Source: AP-15 sp963818695 | Lineage (GTDB): Bacteria; Pseudomonadota; Alphaproteobacteria; ATCC43930; CGMCC-115725 | Assembly (NCBI GenBank): GCA_963818695.1 | Contig: CAWFTG010000003.1 | Span: 186,001 to 250,000, forward strand | DNA length: 64,000 nt | Direction of reading: 5' to 3' | Shown: positions 45,922 to 54,720 of the stretch, in pieces | Position numbering within the stretch: the stretch's first letter is position 1 | How the letters are laid out: the number at the start of each line of letters is the position of its first letter | Notes under the pieces: generated by a model | Database searches by the model: none | The model's input: the letters and a program-made list of their open reading frames with translations, nothing else | Told to the model about the DNA's origin: nothing | Position numbers and translations under genes: made by a program

Positions 45922-47412
45922 CTAGGCTGACAGCTCTGCGCCGGCTGAAGGGACCAGGTCCGGCCGCAGCTCGCGATAGACCGCGACATACCGGCGCGCC
46001 GCCGCCGTCCAGCTGAAATCGCGGGTCATTGCCCGCCGCATCATGCGCAGCCAAATCGCGCGCTCGCGAAATAGCGCAGTGGCGCGCCGGACCGCCGCCA
46101 TCAGCGCCGGGGGGTTATCGCCGTCAAACGCGAAGCCGTCGGCGCTGCCGTCCGCCAGGCTGATCGCCGTCGCATCGACTACGGTATCGGCCAGGCCGCC
46201 GACGCGGCGGACCAGCGGCAACGTCCCGTAACGCAAGCCATAGAGCTGGGTCAGGCCGCAGGGCTCGAAGCGCGACGGAACGAGGACGATGTCGGAGCCC
46301 GCGATGATCAGATGCGACAGCGCTTCGTCATAACCGATCTCGACGGCGATCTCCCCCTGGTGGGCCGCGGCTGCCGCGGAAAAGCCGTGCTCCAAATCGC
46401 TGTCCCCGGAACCGAGGATGGCGAGCCGGCTGCCGTCGGCGACGAATTCCGGCAAACACGCGAGAAGCAGATCGAGGCCCTTCTGCGGCGTCAGCCGGCT
46501 GACCACGCCGAACAATGGCGCGTCTTCGCGATCGGCGAGCCCGAGGCGCTGCTGCAGCGCCGCTTTCGCATGGGGCTTCCCCGACGCGGCATCCTCGATC
46601 CCATAGGATCGGGGCAAGATCGGATCATGCCGAGGATCCCAGACGCGCGGGTCAACCCCATTCAGTATCCCGGTCAACGCGTCGCTACGGGTACGCAACA
46701 GCCCGTCGAGACCGCAGCCAAAACCCGAGGTCTGGATCTCGCGAGCATAAGTCGGGCTCACTGTGGTCAGGCGGTCTGCATAGAACAATCCGGCCTTGAT
46801 GAACGAGACCAGACCATTGAATTCGACCCCGTCGATCGAAAAGAACCCCGGCGGCAACGCGAGTTCGGCAAACAGAGCGGTGGGAAAAAGGCCCTGATAG
46901 GCGAGGTTATGGATGGTGAAGACACTCGGGACATGATCGGCAGCCGGCGGCCGAGCCGCGAGATACGCCGGGGCGAGCCCGCCATGCCAATCATGCAGGT
47001 GAAGGATGTGAGGGCTCCAGCCGGGGTCGGCGCCGCGCGCCAGCTCCGCGGCGATCCAGCCGAAGAGCCCGAAGCGGGAATGATTGTCGGGCCAATCGCG
47101 CCCGTCCGGTCCGGCATAGGGATTGCCAGGCCGATCGTAGAACCCCGGTTGGTCGACCAGGTATGCCAGAAGTTCCGAGCCCGGCACCCGCGCGAGGCCC
47201 ACCCGGACCCGCTCCGCCGCGAAAGGCGTGTGCAGCCGGGCGACATCGGTGATGCCGGGAAACGCATCGAGAAAGCCCCGGAAACCAGGCAGCAGGAGGC
47301 GTGTTTCAACACCGAGCGATGTCAGCGCCGGCGGCAGCGCGGCGGCAACATCGCCGAGCCCACCTGATTTGACCCAAGGATAGAGCTCGGCAGTGACGTG
47401 CAGGACGCGCAG
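45922..47412 (-). CDS. glgA: Glycogen synthase GlgA, probable CTG start
   Basis: About 496 residues. GlgA extends glycogen using ADP-glucose. The glucose-nucleotide motif KSGGLGDVAAALP sits near residue 15, and SRLTPQKGLDLLL, LVPSRFEPCGLTQLYGLRYG and RRVGGLADTVVD form the C-terminal GT-B domain. The first standard start in the frame is GTG 47202, which would delete about 70 conserved residues including KSGGL. The conserved N-terminus (RVLHVTAELYPWVKSGG) is fully open back to about 47412, where CTG is the only plausible initiator; an in-frame stop occurs near 47433. It begins just 5 bases after the ilvC stop. A sequence error destroying an ATG is also possible. Confidence 0.85.
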   Translation of the reverse strand: MRVLHVTAELYPWVKSGGLGDVAAALPPALTSLGVETRLLLPGFRGFLDAFPGITDVARLHTPFAAERVRVGLARVPGSELLAYLVDQPGFYDRPGNPYAGPDGRDWPDNHSRFGLFGWIAAELARGADPGWSPHILHLHDWHGGLAPAYLAARPPAADHVPSVFTIHNLAYQGLFPTALFAELALPPGFFSIDGVEFNGLVSFIKAGLFYADRLTTVSPTYAREIQTSGFGCGLDGLLRTRSDALTGILNGVDPRVWDPRHDPILPRSYGIEDAASGKPHAKAALQQRLGLADREDAPLFGVVSRLTPQKGLDLLLACLPEFVADGSRLAILGSGDSDLEHGFSAAAAAHQGEIAVEIGYDEALSHLIIAGSDIVLVPSRFEPCGLTQLYGLRYGTLPLVRRVGGLADTVVDATAISLADGSADGFAFDGDNPPALMAAVRRATALFRERAIWLRMMRRAMTRDFSWTAAARRYVAVYRELRPDLVPSAGAELSA

Positions 47413-47416
47413 AAGG

Positions 47417-48436
47417 CTAGTTCCGCGATCGGTCTACCAGGCGGTTTTCGGCGATCCAGGGCATCATCCCACGCAATTTCTCGCCGATCTTTTCGATTTC
47501 GTGCTCGGCGGCGCGGCGGCGCAAGGCCTTGAAGCTAGGTTGTCCGGCGGTGTTTTCGAGCACCCATTCGCGCGCGAAATTGCCCGACTGGATATCGGCC
47601 AGGATCTTTTTCATCTCGGCCCGGACATGGCCGTCGATGAGCCTAGGGCCGCGCGTGTAGTCGCCATACTCCGCAGTGTTCGAGATCGAGTAGCGCATGT
47701 TCGCGATGCCGCCCTCGTAGATCAGGTCGACGATCAGCTTCATCTCGTGGCAGCACTCGAAATAGGCCATCTCGGGCGCATAGCCGGCTTCGACCAAGGT
47801 TTCGAATGCCGCGAGAATGAGCGAGGTCAATCCGCCGCACAGCACCGATTGCTCGCCGAACAAATCGGTCTCGCATTCTTCTCTGAAAGTCGTTTCGATG
47901 ACGCCGGCGCGCCCGCCGCCGATTGCCGAGGCGTAGGAGAGCGCGATTTCGAGCGCGTTGCTGGACGGGTTCTGCTCGACCGCGACAAGGCATGGGACGC
48001 CGCCCCCGCGGAGATATTCCGAGCGGACCGTGTGACCCGGCCCCTTTGGCGCGATCATGAACACGTCCATGTCGGGGCGCGGCTCGATCAAGCGAAAATG
48101 GATGCTGAGGCCATGCGCGAAAGCGAGCGCCGTGCCTTCGCGCATGTTGGGGCGCAGCTCGCCGGAATAGAGGGCGGCCTGTAGCTCGTCCGGGGTCAGC
48201 ACCATGACGATGTCGGCCCATTTCGCAGCCTCCGCCGAATTCGTGACGCGCAGCCCTGCCTCCTCGGCCTTCTTGACCGAAGCCGAACCGGGCCGCAACG
48301 CCACCACGACGTCCTTAACCCCGCTGTCGCGCAGGTTGTTGGCATGCGCATGGCCCTGGCTGCCATAGCCGATGATTGCGACCTTCTTCGACTTGACCAG
48401 GTTCACATCGGCATCCCGGTCGTAATAAACACGCAT
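47417..48436 (-). CDS. ilvC: Ketol-acid reductoisomerase
   Basis: 339 residues, class I (short) form. IlvC converts acetohydroxy acids to dihydroxy acids with NADPH and Mg2+ in valine/isoleucine synthesis. The Rossmann loop IIGYGSQGHAHANNLRDSG, then VLTPDELQ, then MIAPKGPGHTVRSEY, then ETDLFGEQSVLCGG with metal-binding Asp and Glu, and YFECCHEMKLIVDLIYEGG are all present. AGGAGG lies upstream of ATG 48436. It is in an operon with ilvB and ilvN, separated from ilvN by a GC-rich repeat. Confidence 0.97.
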   Translation of the reverse strand: MRVYYDRDADVNLVKSKKVAIIGYGSQGHAHANNLRDSGVKDVVVALRPGSASVKKAEEAGLRVTNSAEAAKWADIVMVLTPDELQAALYSGELRPNMREGTALAFAHGLSIHFRLIEPRPDMDVFMIAPKGPGHTVRSEYLRGGGVPCLVAVEQNPSSNALEIALSYASAIGGGRAGVIETTFREECETDLFGEQSVLCGGLTSLILAAFETLVEAGYAPEMAYFECCHEMKLIVDLIYEGGIANMRYSISNTAEYGDYTRGPRLIDGHVRAEMKKILADIQSGNFAREWVLENTAGQPSFKALRRRAAEHEIEKIGEKLRGMMPWIAENRLVDRSRN

Positions 48437-48482
48437 TTAGCTGTCCTCCTATGTGAGAGCGGGGAGCGTTCCGTCGCTCGCC

Positions 48483-48562
48483 GCCCCTCACCCTCCCGCT
48501 GCGCGGGTCCTTCCCTCTTCCCGCTGTCCGGCCGCGCGCGGGGAGAAGGCGGGGTGAGGGGC
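48483..48562. repeat. GC-rich palindromic intergenic repeat, copy 2
   Basis: An 80-bp element with perfect 10-bp terminal inverted repeats, GCCCCTCACC and GGTGAGGGGC, and CCTTCCCTCTTCCC inside. It is similar in style to the element at 16719-16822. It lies between ilvN and ilvC and would form a strong RNA hairpin in the operon transcript, which could affect mRNA stability or relative expression. That effect is inference. Confidence 0.75.
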
Positions 48563-48580
48563 TAATCGGTATTGCGCGCC

Positions 48581-49085
48581 CTAAAAGCTCGCGGGCCCCC
48601 GGGAGATCGCCGCCGCGCCAGTGCGCGAGATCTCGACGAGGCCGAGGGGTTCCATCAAGGTGATGAAGGCGTTGAGCTTTTCGCTCGAACCTGTCATCTC
48701 GAACACGAAGCTCTCCGTCGTCGAGTTCGACGACGCGCGCGCGGAAAATGTCGGCGAGGCGCAGGCTCTCGATGCGCAACTCGCCTTTGCCGGCAACCTT
48801 GATCAGCGCCATCTCGCGCTCGACAAAGGGTCCCTCGTCGGTCAGATCATAGATCTTGTGAACCGGCACCAGCCGCGACAATTGCGCCTTGATCTGCTCG
48901 ATGATCATCCGGGTTCCGGTGGTCACGATGGTGATCCGTGACAGGCCCTTCCGACGGTCCACCTCGGCCACCGTCAGGCTCTCGATGTTGTAGCCGCGCC
49001 CCGAAAACAGCCCAATGACGCGGGCAAGCACGCCCGGCTCGTTGTCGACGAGCACGGCGATCGTGTGCCGCTCGATTTCGGTCAC
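48581..49085 (-). CDS. ilvN: Acetolactate synthase small subunit (frameshifted)
   Basis: About 167 residues once one base is removed. IlvN is the regulatory subunit that confers valine feedback inhibition on IlvB. The N-terminal ACT domain reads TIAVLVDNEPGVLARVIGLF, GRGYNIESLTV, with KIYDLTDEGPFVEREMALIKV after it. The raw frame goes wrong after ADIFRARVV (Val119) and would run on to 48315. The +1 frame restores STTESFVFEMTGSSEKLNAF and LVEISRTGAAAISRG and stops at TAG 48581. The insertion lies in plus-strand GAGTTC at 48723-48728. The GTG start is 7 bases after ilvB. Confidence 0.93.
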
Positions 49086-49092
49086 GCGCGCC

Positions 49093-50856
49093 TCAGACGA
49101 GCACCATGCCTTCCTCGGAGACCGGTTTTTCGGCCTCGTCCTCGGGCCCGAGCAGCATCTCGTTATGCGCCGCGCCCGACGGGATCATCGGAAAGCAATT
49201 CTCCGCCGGGTCGACCGCGACGTCGAGGATGAATGCGCCGTCGGTATCCAGCATCTCGCGGATCGCATCGTCGAGCTCCGCCGGATTCTCGATCCGCCGG
49301 CCGACCGCGCCGAACGCGTCAGCCAGCTTGACGAAATCGGGAAGCGCTGCGGTGTAGCTCTCCGAATAGCGGCCGCCGTGCAGCAGCTCCTGCCACTGCC
49401 GCACCATGCCCATATACTGGTTGTTGACGATGAACACTTTTATCGGCAGCCGGTACTGGGCGATAGTCGACATTTCCTGGATGTTCATCAATACCGAGGC
49501 TTCGCCGGCGATGTCGATGACGGTCGCATCGGGGTGCGCAATCTGCACGCCCATGGCTGCCGGCAGCCCGTACCCCATCGTGCCGAGACCGCCCGAGGTC
49601 ATCCAACGCTTCGGCTCGTCGAACTTAAAGAACTGGGCGGCCCACATCTGGTGCTGGCCGACCTCCGTGGTGATGTAGACATCCCGGTCGCGGGTTAGCG
49701 CATACAGCCGCTCGATCGCAAGTTGCGGCTTGATCAGATCACGCCGGCTGCGATCGTAACGCAGGCAGTCGCGGGTCCGCCACGCCTCGATCGCGCGCCA
49801 CCATCTGCTTCTGGCCGTGCTGTCGCCGGCGCGCAACGCGGACGGTCCGGCGGCCAGAATGGCCGACACCGCCTCGCCGACATCGCCGACAATCGGCAAA
49901 TCCACGCGGACGTTCTTGTTGATCGAGGACGGGTCTATGTCGATGTGGATCTTCTTGGAACCGGGCGAAAAGGCATTGAGACGGCCGGTGACCCGATCGT
50001 CGAAGCGCGCCCCGACGGCGACCATCAGATCGCAGCCGTGCATGGCCAAGTTCGCCTCGTAGGTGCCATGCATGCCGACCATGCCGAGGAAATGCGGGTC
50101 GGCCGCCGGAAACGCACCGAGCCCCATCAAAGTCAGGGTGCACGGCACATCGGTCAGCCGCACCAGTTCGGCAAAGCGGGCGCAGGCCTCCGGCCCGGAA
50201 TTGATCAACCCGCCGCCGCCGTAGAAAAGCGGGCGTTTCGCTTGAGCAATCATCTCGACGGCTTCGGTGATCCGCGCCGGATCGGGCCGCAGCTGCGGAC
50301 GGTAGCTCTTGTGACGCACCTCCTCGGGCGCGCAATAAGGGCCGGGCGCAAACAGCACATCCTTTGGCAGATCGACGACGACCGGCCCCGGGCGGCCGCT
50401 CCTCGCGACGTAAAAGGCCTCGTGCAGCATGCGCGCCAGTTCGCGGATGTCTTTGACGAGGTAATTGTGCTTTGTGCAGGGCCGCGTAATTCCGGTTGTG
50501 TCGGCTTCCTGGAATGCGTCGTTGCCGATTAGATGGGTGGGGACCTGGCCGGTCAGGCAGACGATCGGCACCGAGTTCATCAGCGCGTCGGTCAAGCCGG
50601 TGACCGCATTGGTCGCGCCGGGACCGCTCGTCACGAGCACAACCCCGACGCGGCCGGTCGAGCGGGCATAGCCCTCGGCCGCATGCACTGCACCCTGCTC
50701 ATGCCGCACCAGGATGTGGCGCAGTGCGTTCTGCTTGAACAGCGCATCGTAGATCGGCAGGACGGCGCCGCCGGGATAGCCGAATACGACATCGACGCCC
50801 TGATCGACCAGAGCCTTGATGACGATCTCCGCTCCGCTCAACGGCTCGGCCGGCAT
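49093..50856 (-). CDS. ilvB: Acetolactate synthase large subunit
   Basis: 587 residues. This ThDP enzyme condenses two pyruvates, or pyruvate and 2-ketobutyrate, for branched amino acids. Features: VVFGYPGGAVLPIYDAL and RHEQGAVHAAEGYARSTG (ThDP Glu) in the N-terminal domain, GPGATNAVTGLTDALMNSVP, a FAD-binding middle domain, and DIAGEASVLMNIQEMST in the C-terminal ThDP domain, where GE replaces the usual GD. ATG 50856 is chosen because GGAGG lies six bases upstream; 45 upstream bases are also open. It leads the ilvB-ilvN-ilvC block, downstream of miaA. Confidence 0.96.
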   Translation of the reverse strand: MPAEPLSGAEIVIKALVDQGVDVVFGYPGGAVLPIYDALFKQNALRHILVRHEQGAVHAAEGYARSTGRVGVVLVTSGPGATNAVTGLTDALMNSVPIVCLTGQVPTHLIGNDAFQEADTTGITRPCTKHNYLVKDIRELARMLHEAFYVARSGRPGPVVVDLPKDVLFAPGPYCAPEEVRHKSYRPQLRPDPARITEAVEMIAQAKRPLFYGGGGLINSGPEACARFAELVRLTDVPCTLTLMGLGAFPAADPHFLGMVGMHGTYEANLAMHGCDLMVAVGARFDDRVTGRLNAFSPGSKKIHIDIDPSSINKNVRVDLPIVGDVGEAVSAILAAGPSALRAGDSTARSRWWRAIEAWRTRDCLRYDRSRRDLIKPQLAIERLYALTRDRDVYITTEVGQHQMWAAQFFKFDEPKRWMTSGGLGTMGYGLPAAMGVQIAHPDATVIDIAGEASVLMNIQEMSTIAQYRLPIKVFIVNNQYMGMVRQWQELLHGGRYSESYTAALPDFVKLADAFGAVGRRIENPAELDDAIREMLDTDGAFILDVAVDPAENCFPMIPSGAAHNEMLLGPEDEAEKPVSEEGMVLV

Positions 50857-50948
50857 GACGACCTCCATCGGCAGCAACCTCGGGCGCGAGAAAACGCGCA
50901 CCGCCGAGGAGTAGTTGGTGCCCCAAGGCGGGGGCGCAACGTAGTCAG

Positions 50949-51983
50949 CTATACGGGCTGGGTCAACAAAAACCGGTCAATAAAATGACGTGAGCAGTGC
51001 AACAAACTTTCCGAAAATTGCGCGCTAAGTACCAGGTCCGGGGTCATTTGATGGCGGAACCAGGTCATTTGGCGTTTGGCGTATCGCCGGGTGGCGCGCT
51101 GCGCTGCGGCTATTGCGGCACCGAGCGGGATATCGCAGTCCAGGTGAGCGATGAGTTCGGGAAGACCCACCGCCTTCATTGCCGGGAGGGTAGGATCGAG
51201 GCGGCGTGCGGCGAGCGCCTTCGCCTCGGCCAGAGCGCCGGCCTCGATCATCTGAATGAGCCGGGTATTGCACGCTGCATAAAGCCGCTCTCGCAGCGGC
51301 GCGAGCAGGATCGTCCCGAACCGATAGGGGGGTTCCGATTTTGCCTGGTGCTGCCAAGTACCGATGGCGACCCCGGTCGCCCGCACCACCTCGAAGGCGC
51401 GGATCAGCCGCTGTTTGTCTCCGGGGAACAGCCGCTGTGCAGTCGCCGGATCGAGCCGCGCCAGCCGCTCGCGAAACTCAACGCCGCCCAGCGCCCGATG
51501 AAGCTCGATCGCCTCTTGCCGGATCTCCACGGGGATGTCCGGGACGGGCGCCAATCCCTCCTTGATCGCCCGCAAGTAGAGCCCGGTGCCGCCGACCAGA
51601 ATGGGCAGGCAGCCGGCCTTTGTCGCCTCGGCGATCTCGTCCAGCGCGAGCGCCCGCCATCGCGCCGCTGACCCGCGCTCGCCCGCGTCGAGGAAGCCAT
51701 AGAGCCGGTGCGGTGCTCGCGCTTGCGCAGCTTGGTCGGGCCGCGCCGTTAATATCCGAAGATCGGAATAGATCTGCAGGCTGTCGGCGTTGATGATCGT
51801 ACCGCCGCATAGGTCGGCCAGTTCGAGCGCGAGCGCGGACTTGCCGCTCGCCGTCGGTCCGGCGATGACGAGGACCGGGGGCGCGCTCTCGCGTGCCCGC
51901 TTGTGACCGGGCCGACCGCCGGGGTAGGAGGACGATCCATGACGATGGTCCTCACCCTCATCGCTGGTGTCCGTGGCCGGCAA
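50949..51983 (-). CDS. miaA: tRNA dimethylallyltransferase MiaA, start uncertain
   Basis: MiaA prenylates adenosine 37 of tRNAs reading UNN codons. The P-loop VIAGPTASGKSALALELA, then INADSLQIYSDLRILTARP, then LVGGTGLYLRAIKEG, and YAKRQMTWFRHQ near the C-terminus are diagnostic. Homology starts at PVLVIAGPT (near 51880). The in-frame start is TTG 51983, which would overlap serB on the other strand by 45 bases and add an unusual 36-residue leader. A different-frame ATG at 51961 (MDRPPTP) with GAGGA upstream would fit if one C were missing from the C-run near 51875-51880. So the N-terminus is doubtful. Confidence 0.93.
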   Translation of the reverse strand: MPATDTSDEGEDHRHGSSSYPGGRPGHKRARESAPPVLVIAGPTASGKSALALELADLCGGTIINADSLQIYSDLRILTARPDQAAQARAPHRLYGFLDAGERGSAARWRALALDEIAEATKAGCLPILVGGTGLYLRAIKEGLAPVPDIPVEIRQEAIELHRALGGVEFRERLARLDPATAQRLFPGDKQRLIRAFEVVRATGVAIGTWQHQAKSEPPYRFGTILLAPLRERLYAACNTRLIQMIEAGALAEAKALAARRLDPTLPAMKAVGLPELIAHLDCDIPLGAAIAAAQRATRRYAKRQMTWFRHQMTPDLVLSAQFSESLLHCSRHFIDRFLLTQPV

Positions 51984-52821
51984 AATTTGCTCTACCTAGC
52001 CGGCGCGGTCGCCGGCGCGGCGGGAATTGCGGGCGAGCCAACCTGGCTGGCAGACGACGCCTGCGATCTTGTTCTCGATGCGACCAGCCCGATGCTCGCC
52101 GAGGCGGCCGCGCGCGCCGTGATCGGCGATGCCGAGATCGACGTTCTGGTTCAGCCGGCTGCGAATCGGCGCAAGCGCCTCCTCGTCGCCGATATGGAAT
52201 TCGACGATCATCGAGAATGAAATGCTCGACGAGCTCGCCGATTTCATCGGGCTCCGTCGAGAAATCTCGGAAATCACCCGCCGCGCAATGAATGGAGAGA
52301 TCGAGTTCACCGCCGCGCTCGAGGCGCGCGTCGCCCTGCTCGCCGGCCTGCCGGATCACGCGCTCGACGAAGCGGCCTGCCGTATCCGGCTGAGAGCGGG
52401 CGCCCGGCAGCTGATCGCGACGATGCGCCGCGCCGGAGCGGTCACAGCGCTCGTTTCGTCCGGCTTTATGATTTTTGCCAACTCTGTTGCTGTGGACCTC
52501 GGGTTCGATCACGTCATCGCCAACCAGCTTGATGTGACAGCAGGCCGCATCGCCGGCACGGTCCCTCCACCGATCGTGACCGGACAGAGCAAGAGGGAAA
52601 CACTGCTCGCCCTGGCTGCCGACCATGCCGTTCCAGTGCAGCTCTCGATGGCCGTCGGCGACGGCGCCAACGATCTGCCGATGCTGGCCGCCGCCGGGAT
52701 CGGGATCGCCTTCCACGCCAAACCAACCGTCGCCGCGAGCGCCCGATGGCGGCTCGACCATGCCGATCTGACCGGTCTCCTCTACGCCCAGGGGTACCGG
52801 CAGGACGAAATCATCGGCTAA
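51939..52821 (+). CDS. serB: Phosphoserine phosphatase SerB (frameshifted in active site)
   Basis: About 293 residues after repair. SerB dephosphorylates phosphoserine, the last step of serine synthesis. ATG 51939 has AGGAGG at 51926-51931. An N-terminal ACT-like domain precedes the HAD core. The raw frame reads LLVADMEFDD and stops at 52220, while the +1 frame has STIIENEMLDELADF. Removing one base near 52198-52200 gives the catalytic DMDSTII motif. Later motifs are intact: VSSGFMIFA, TGQSKRETL and AVGDGANDLPMLAAAG-type (motif IV GDGANDLPML). A phosphatase with the raw sequence would be dead, which suggests an assembly error. Confidence 0.93.
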
Positions 52822-52843
52822 CTTCGGCCCCGCGCGCTCGTGT

Positions 52844-54358
52844 TCACCCCTGATCGAGGCGGAGCGCGATGAAACGAAGATCGCCTTGGCGCTCGACCAG
52901 CAGCAGTATCGATTTCCGTCCCGACTTTTTCGCTTCCTCGATTTTGCTGCTGACTTCTCCCGGGCTCCTCACCTCCTCCTGTGCGGCTTCCATGATCAGG
53001 TCGCCCGGGCGCACGCCTTTGACCGCCGCCGGACTGTCCTTGGCGACATCAACGACGACGACCCCTTTCGAACCGTCGGCGAGCGAGAACTTATCTTTCA
53101 GATCGGTCGTGATCCCCGACAGCGTCAGGCCCAGGGTCTTGACCACTCCGGTGTCGCTCTGGGTGGCTTTCTTGGGTGAGTCCTGCGCGTTCGCTTGCTG
53201 CTGATCGCTTTCGTCGAGCTTGCCGACCGTGACCTGCACCGTGTTCTCTGCCCTTTTCCTCCAAAGCGTCAGCGGGACGGTCTTGCCGACCGGCGTCTCT
53301 GCAACCAGCCGCGGCAGCCGCCGCATGTCGCTGACATCCCGGCCGTCAAAGCTCAAAACCACATCGCCGGCCTGAATTCCGGCCGCCTGAGCGGGGCCGT
53401 TGTCGCTGACGCTGGCGATCAGCGCACCTTTGGGCTTATCGAGGCCGAGGCTTTCGGCGATCTCGTCGGTCACCGCTTGGATGCGAACACCAAGCCAGCC
53501 GCGGTGCACGTTGTGATCGGGCTCGTTCTGCAACTCGGCGACGACTGCCTTGGCGAGAGCGGAGGGGATGGCAAAACCGATGCCGATCGAGCCGCCGGAC
53601 GGCGAGTAAATCGCCGTGTTGATGCCGATGACCTGGCCGTCCATGTTGAACATCGGCCCGCCCGAATTGCCCCGATTGATCGAGGCGTCGGTCTGCAGGA
53701 AATCGTCATACGGCCCGGATTGGATGTCGCGCTGGCGCGCGGAGAGTATGCCCGCGGTGACGCTGCCGCCCAGACCGAACGGATTGCCGATTGCCAGTAC
53801 CCAGTCGCCCACCCGTGAGGCGTCGCTGTCGCCCCAGGTAGCAGCTGTCAATGGCTTGTCGGTCTTGACCTTCAACAACGCAATATCGGTCTTGGTGTCG
53901 CGCCCGACGAGTTCGGCCTTCAGATTGGTATCGTCGTGCAGAATGACGTTGATCTCGTCGGCATCGGCGATCACGTGATTGTTGGTTACGATGTAGCCCG
54001 CCGGATCGATGATGAAGCCGGAGCCAAGAGAAGTGCCCTTGCGCGGCTGGGCTTCCGGACGGCCTCCCTTGGGCACTCCGTGCTCGAAAAAGTCCCGAAA
54101 GAACTCCTCGAACGGCGAGCCTGGTGGGAACTGAGGCATCTCGGGCCCGCTGTGCTCATGCCCGCGTTCGGATTTGACCGTCTGTGTCGTCGAAATGTTA
54201 ACGACCGAGGGCAGTAGCTTCTCGGCGAGATCGGCGAAACTGTCGGGTGCCGACCGAGCGGCGGCGGGTTGGACGAGCGCCGCCGGAGCAGCGATCAGGA
54301 AAGCAGCAATTAAAGCCGCAGCCGCGCGGCACACCAGGTTGGAAGGCAGAGAGCGCAC
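52844..54358 (-). CDS. Periplasmic DegP/MucD-type serine protease
   Basis: About 504 residues. A signal peptide (LVCRAAAALIAAFLIAAPAA) precedes a trypsin-like domain with catalytic His (TNNHVIADA), Asp (TKTDIALLKV) and Ser (INRGNSGGP), at about residues 128, 158 and 232. Two PDZ domains follow, with RGWLGVRIQAVTDEIAESLG and DLIMEAAQEEVRSPGE. This is the DegP/DegQ/MucD (Do) family for periplasmic protein quality control. GTG 54358 is chosen over TTG 54367 because GGAG lies nine bases before it, while it abuts the TTG. It is downstream of hflK-hflC-DUF2065 on the same strand, a common order. Confidence 0.95.
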   Translation of the reverse strand: MRSLPSNLVCRAAAALIAAFLIAAPAALVQPAAARSAPDSFADLAEKLLPSVVNISTTQTVKSERGHEHSGPEMPQFPPGSPFEEFFRDFFEHGVPKGGRPEAQPRKGTSLGSGFIIDPAGYIVTNNHVIADADEINVILHDDTNLKAELVGRDTKTDIALLKVKTDKPLTAATWGDSDASRVGDWVLAIGNPFGLGGSVTAGILSARQRDIQSGPYDDFLQTDASINRGNSGGPMFNMDGQVIGINTAIYSPSGGSIGIGFAIPSALAKAVVAELQNEPDHNVHRGWLGVRIQAVTDEIAESLGLDKPKGALIASVSDNGPAQAAGIQAGDVVLSFDGRDVSDMRRLPRLVAETPVGKTVPLTLWRKRAENTVQVTVGKLDESDQQQANAQDSPKKATQSDTGVVKTLGLTLSGITTDLKDKFSLADGSKGVVVVDVAKDSPAAVKGVRPGDLIMEAAQEEVRSPGEVSSKIEEAKKSGRKSILLLVERQGDLRFIALRLDQG

Positions 54359-54482
54359 CGGAGTCAACTCCTAGGAGCAAAAGCGAACGGTTGTTTTCGA
54401 GCAATCATCGGGAGTTTGTTGCGGGCTGCGTCCGAGATTGGCGGAGAAGCCTTGCGTATACCGGCCTATAGTAGCGCCAACA

Positions 54483-54668
54483 TCATCGCCGCACCAGCCA
54501 GACAAGGACAACTCCGGCGCAGGCGGCCGCCAGCCCCGCCAGCCGCAAGGTCTGCGGCGGAACGGCAAGGGCGCGCGCCGCAGCCCGCTTCATGCCTTCC
54601 GGGAAAAGGGCATAGAGGGCCCCCTCGATCACCAGCACGAGAGCGAGCGCCGTCCACAGATCCCTCAT
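54483..54668 (-). CDS. DUF2065 small membrane protein
   Basis: 61 residues with two membrane helices: LWTALALVLVIEGALYALFP and LAGLAAACAGVVLVWLVRR. This matches the YjeT-like DUF2065 family, which regularly sits beside hflK/hflC in proteobacteria. Function unknown. ATG 54668 has no strong ribosome site, but the family N-terminus matches. It lies 52 bases after hflC and 124 bases before the protease gene. Confidence 0.88.
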   Translation of the reverse strand: MRDLWTALALVLVIEGALYALFPEGMKRAAARALAVPPQTLRLAGLAAACAGVVLVWLVRR

Positions 54669-54720
54669 CGCCCGTTAGGCACGGCCTAACCGATCGACGC
54701 GCCGCGATCCTTCGGACGGC

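Noticed and set aside
48315..48580. Long C-terminal extension of IlvN
   Set aside because: It arises from the frameshift near 48725; the sequence is Arg/Gly-rich and overlaps ilvC.
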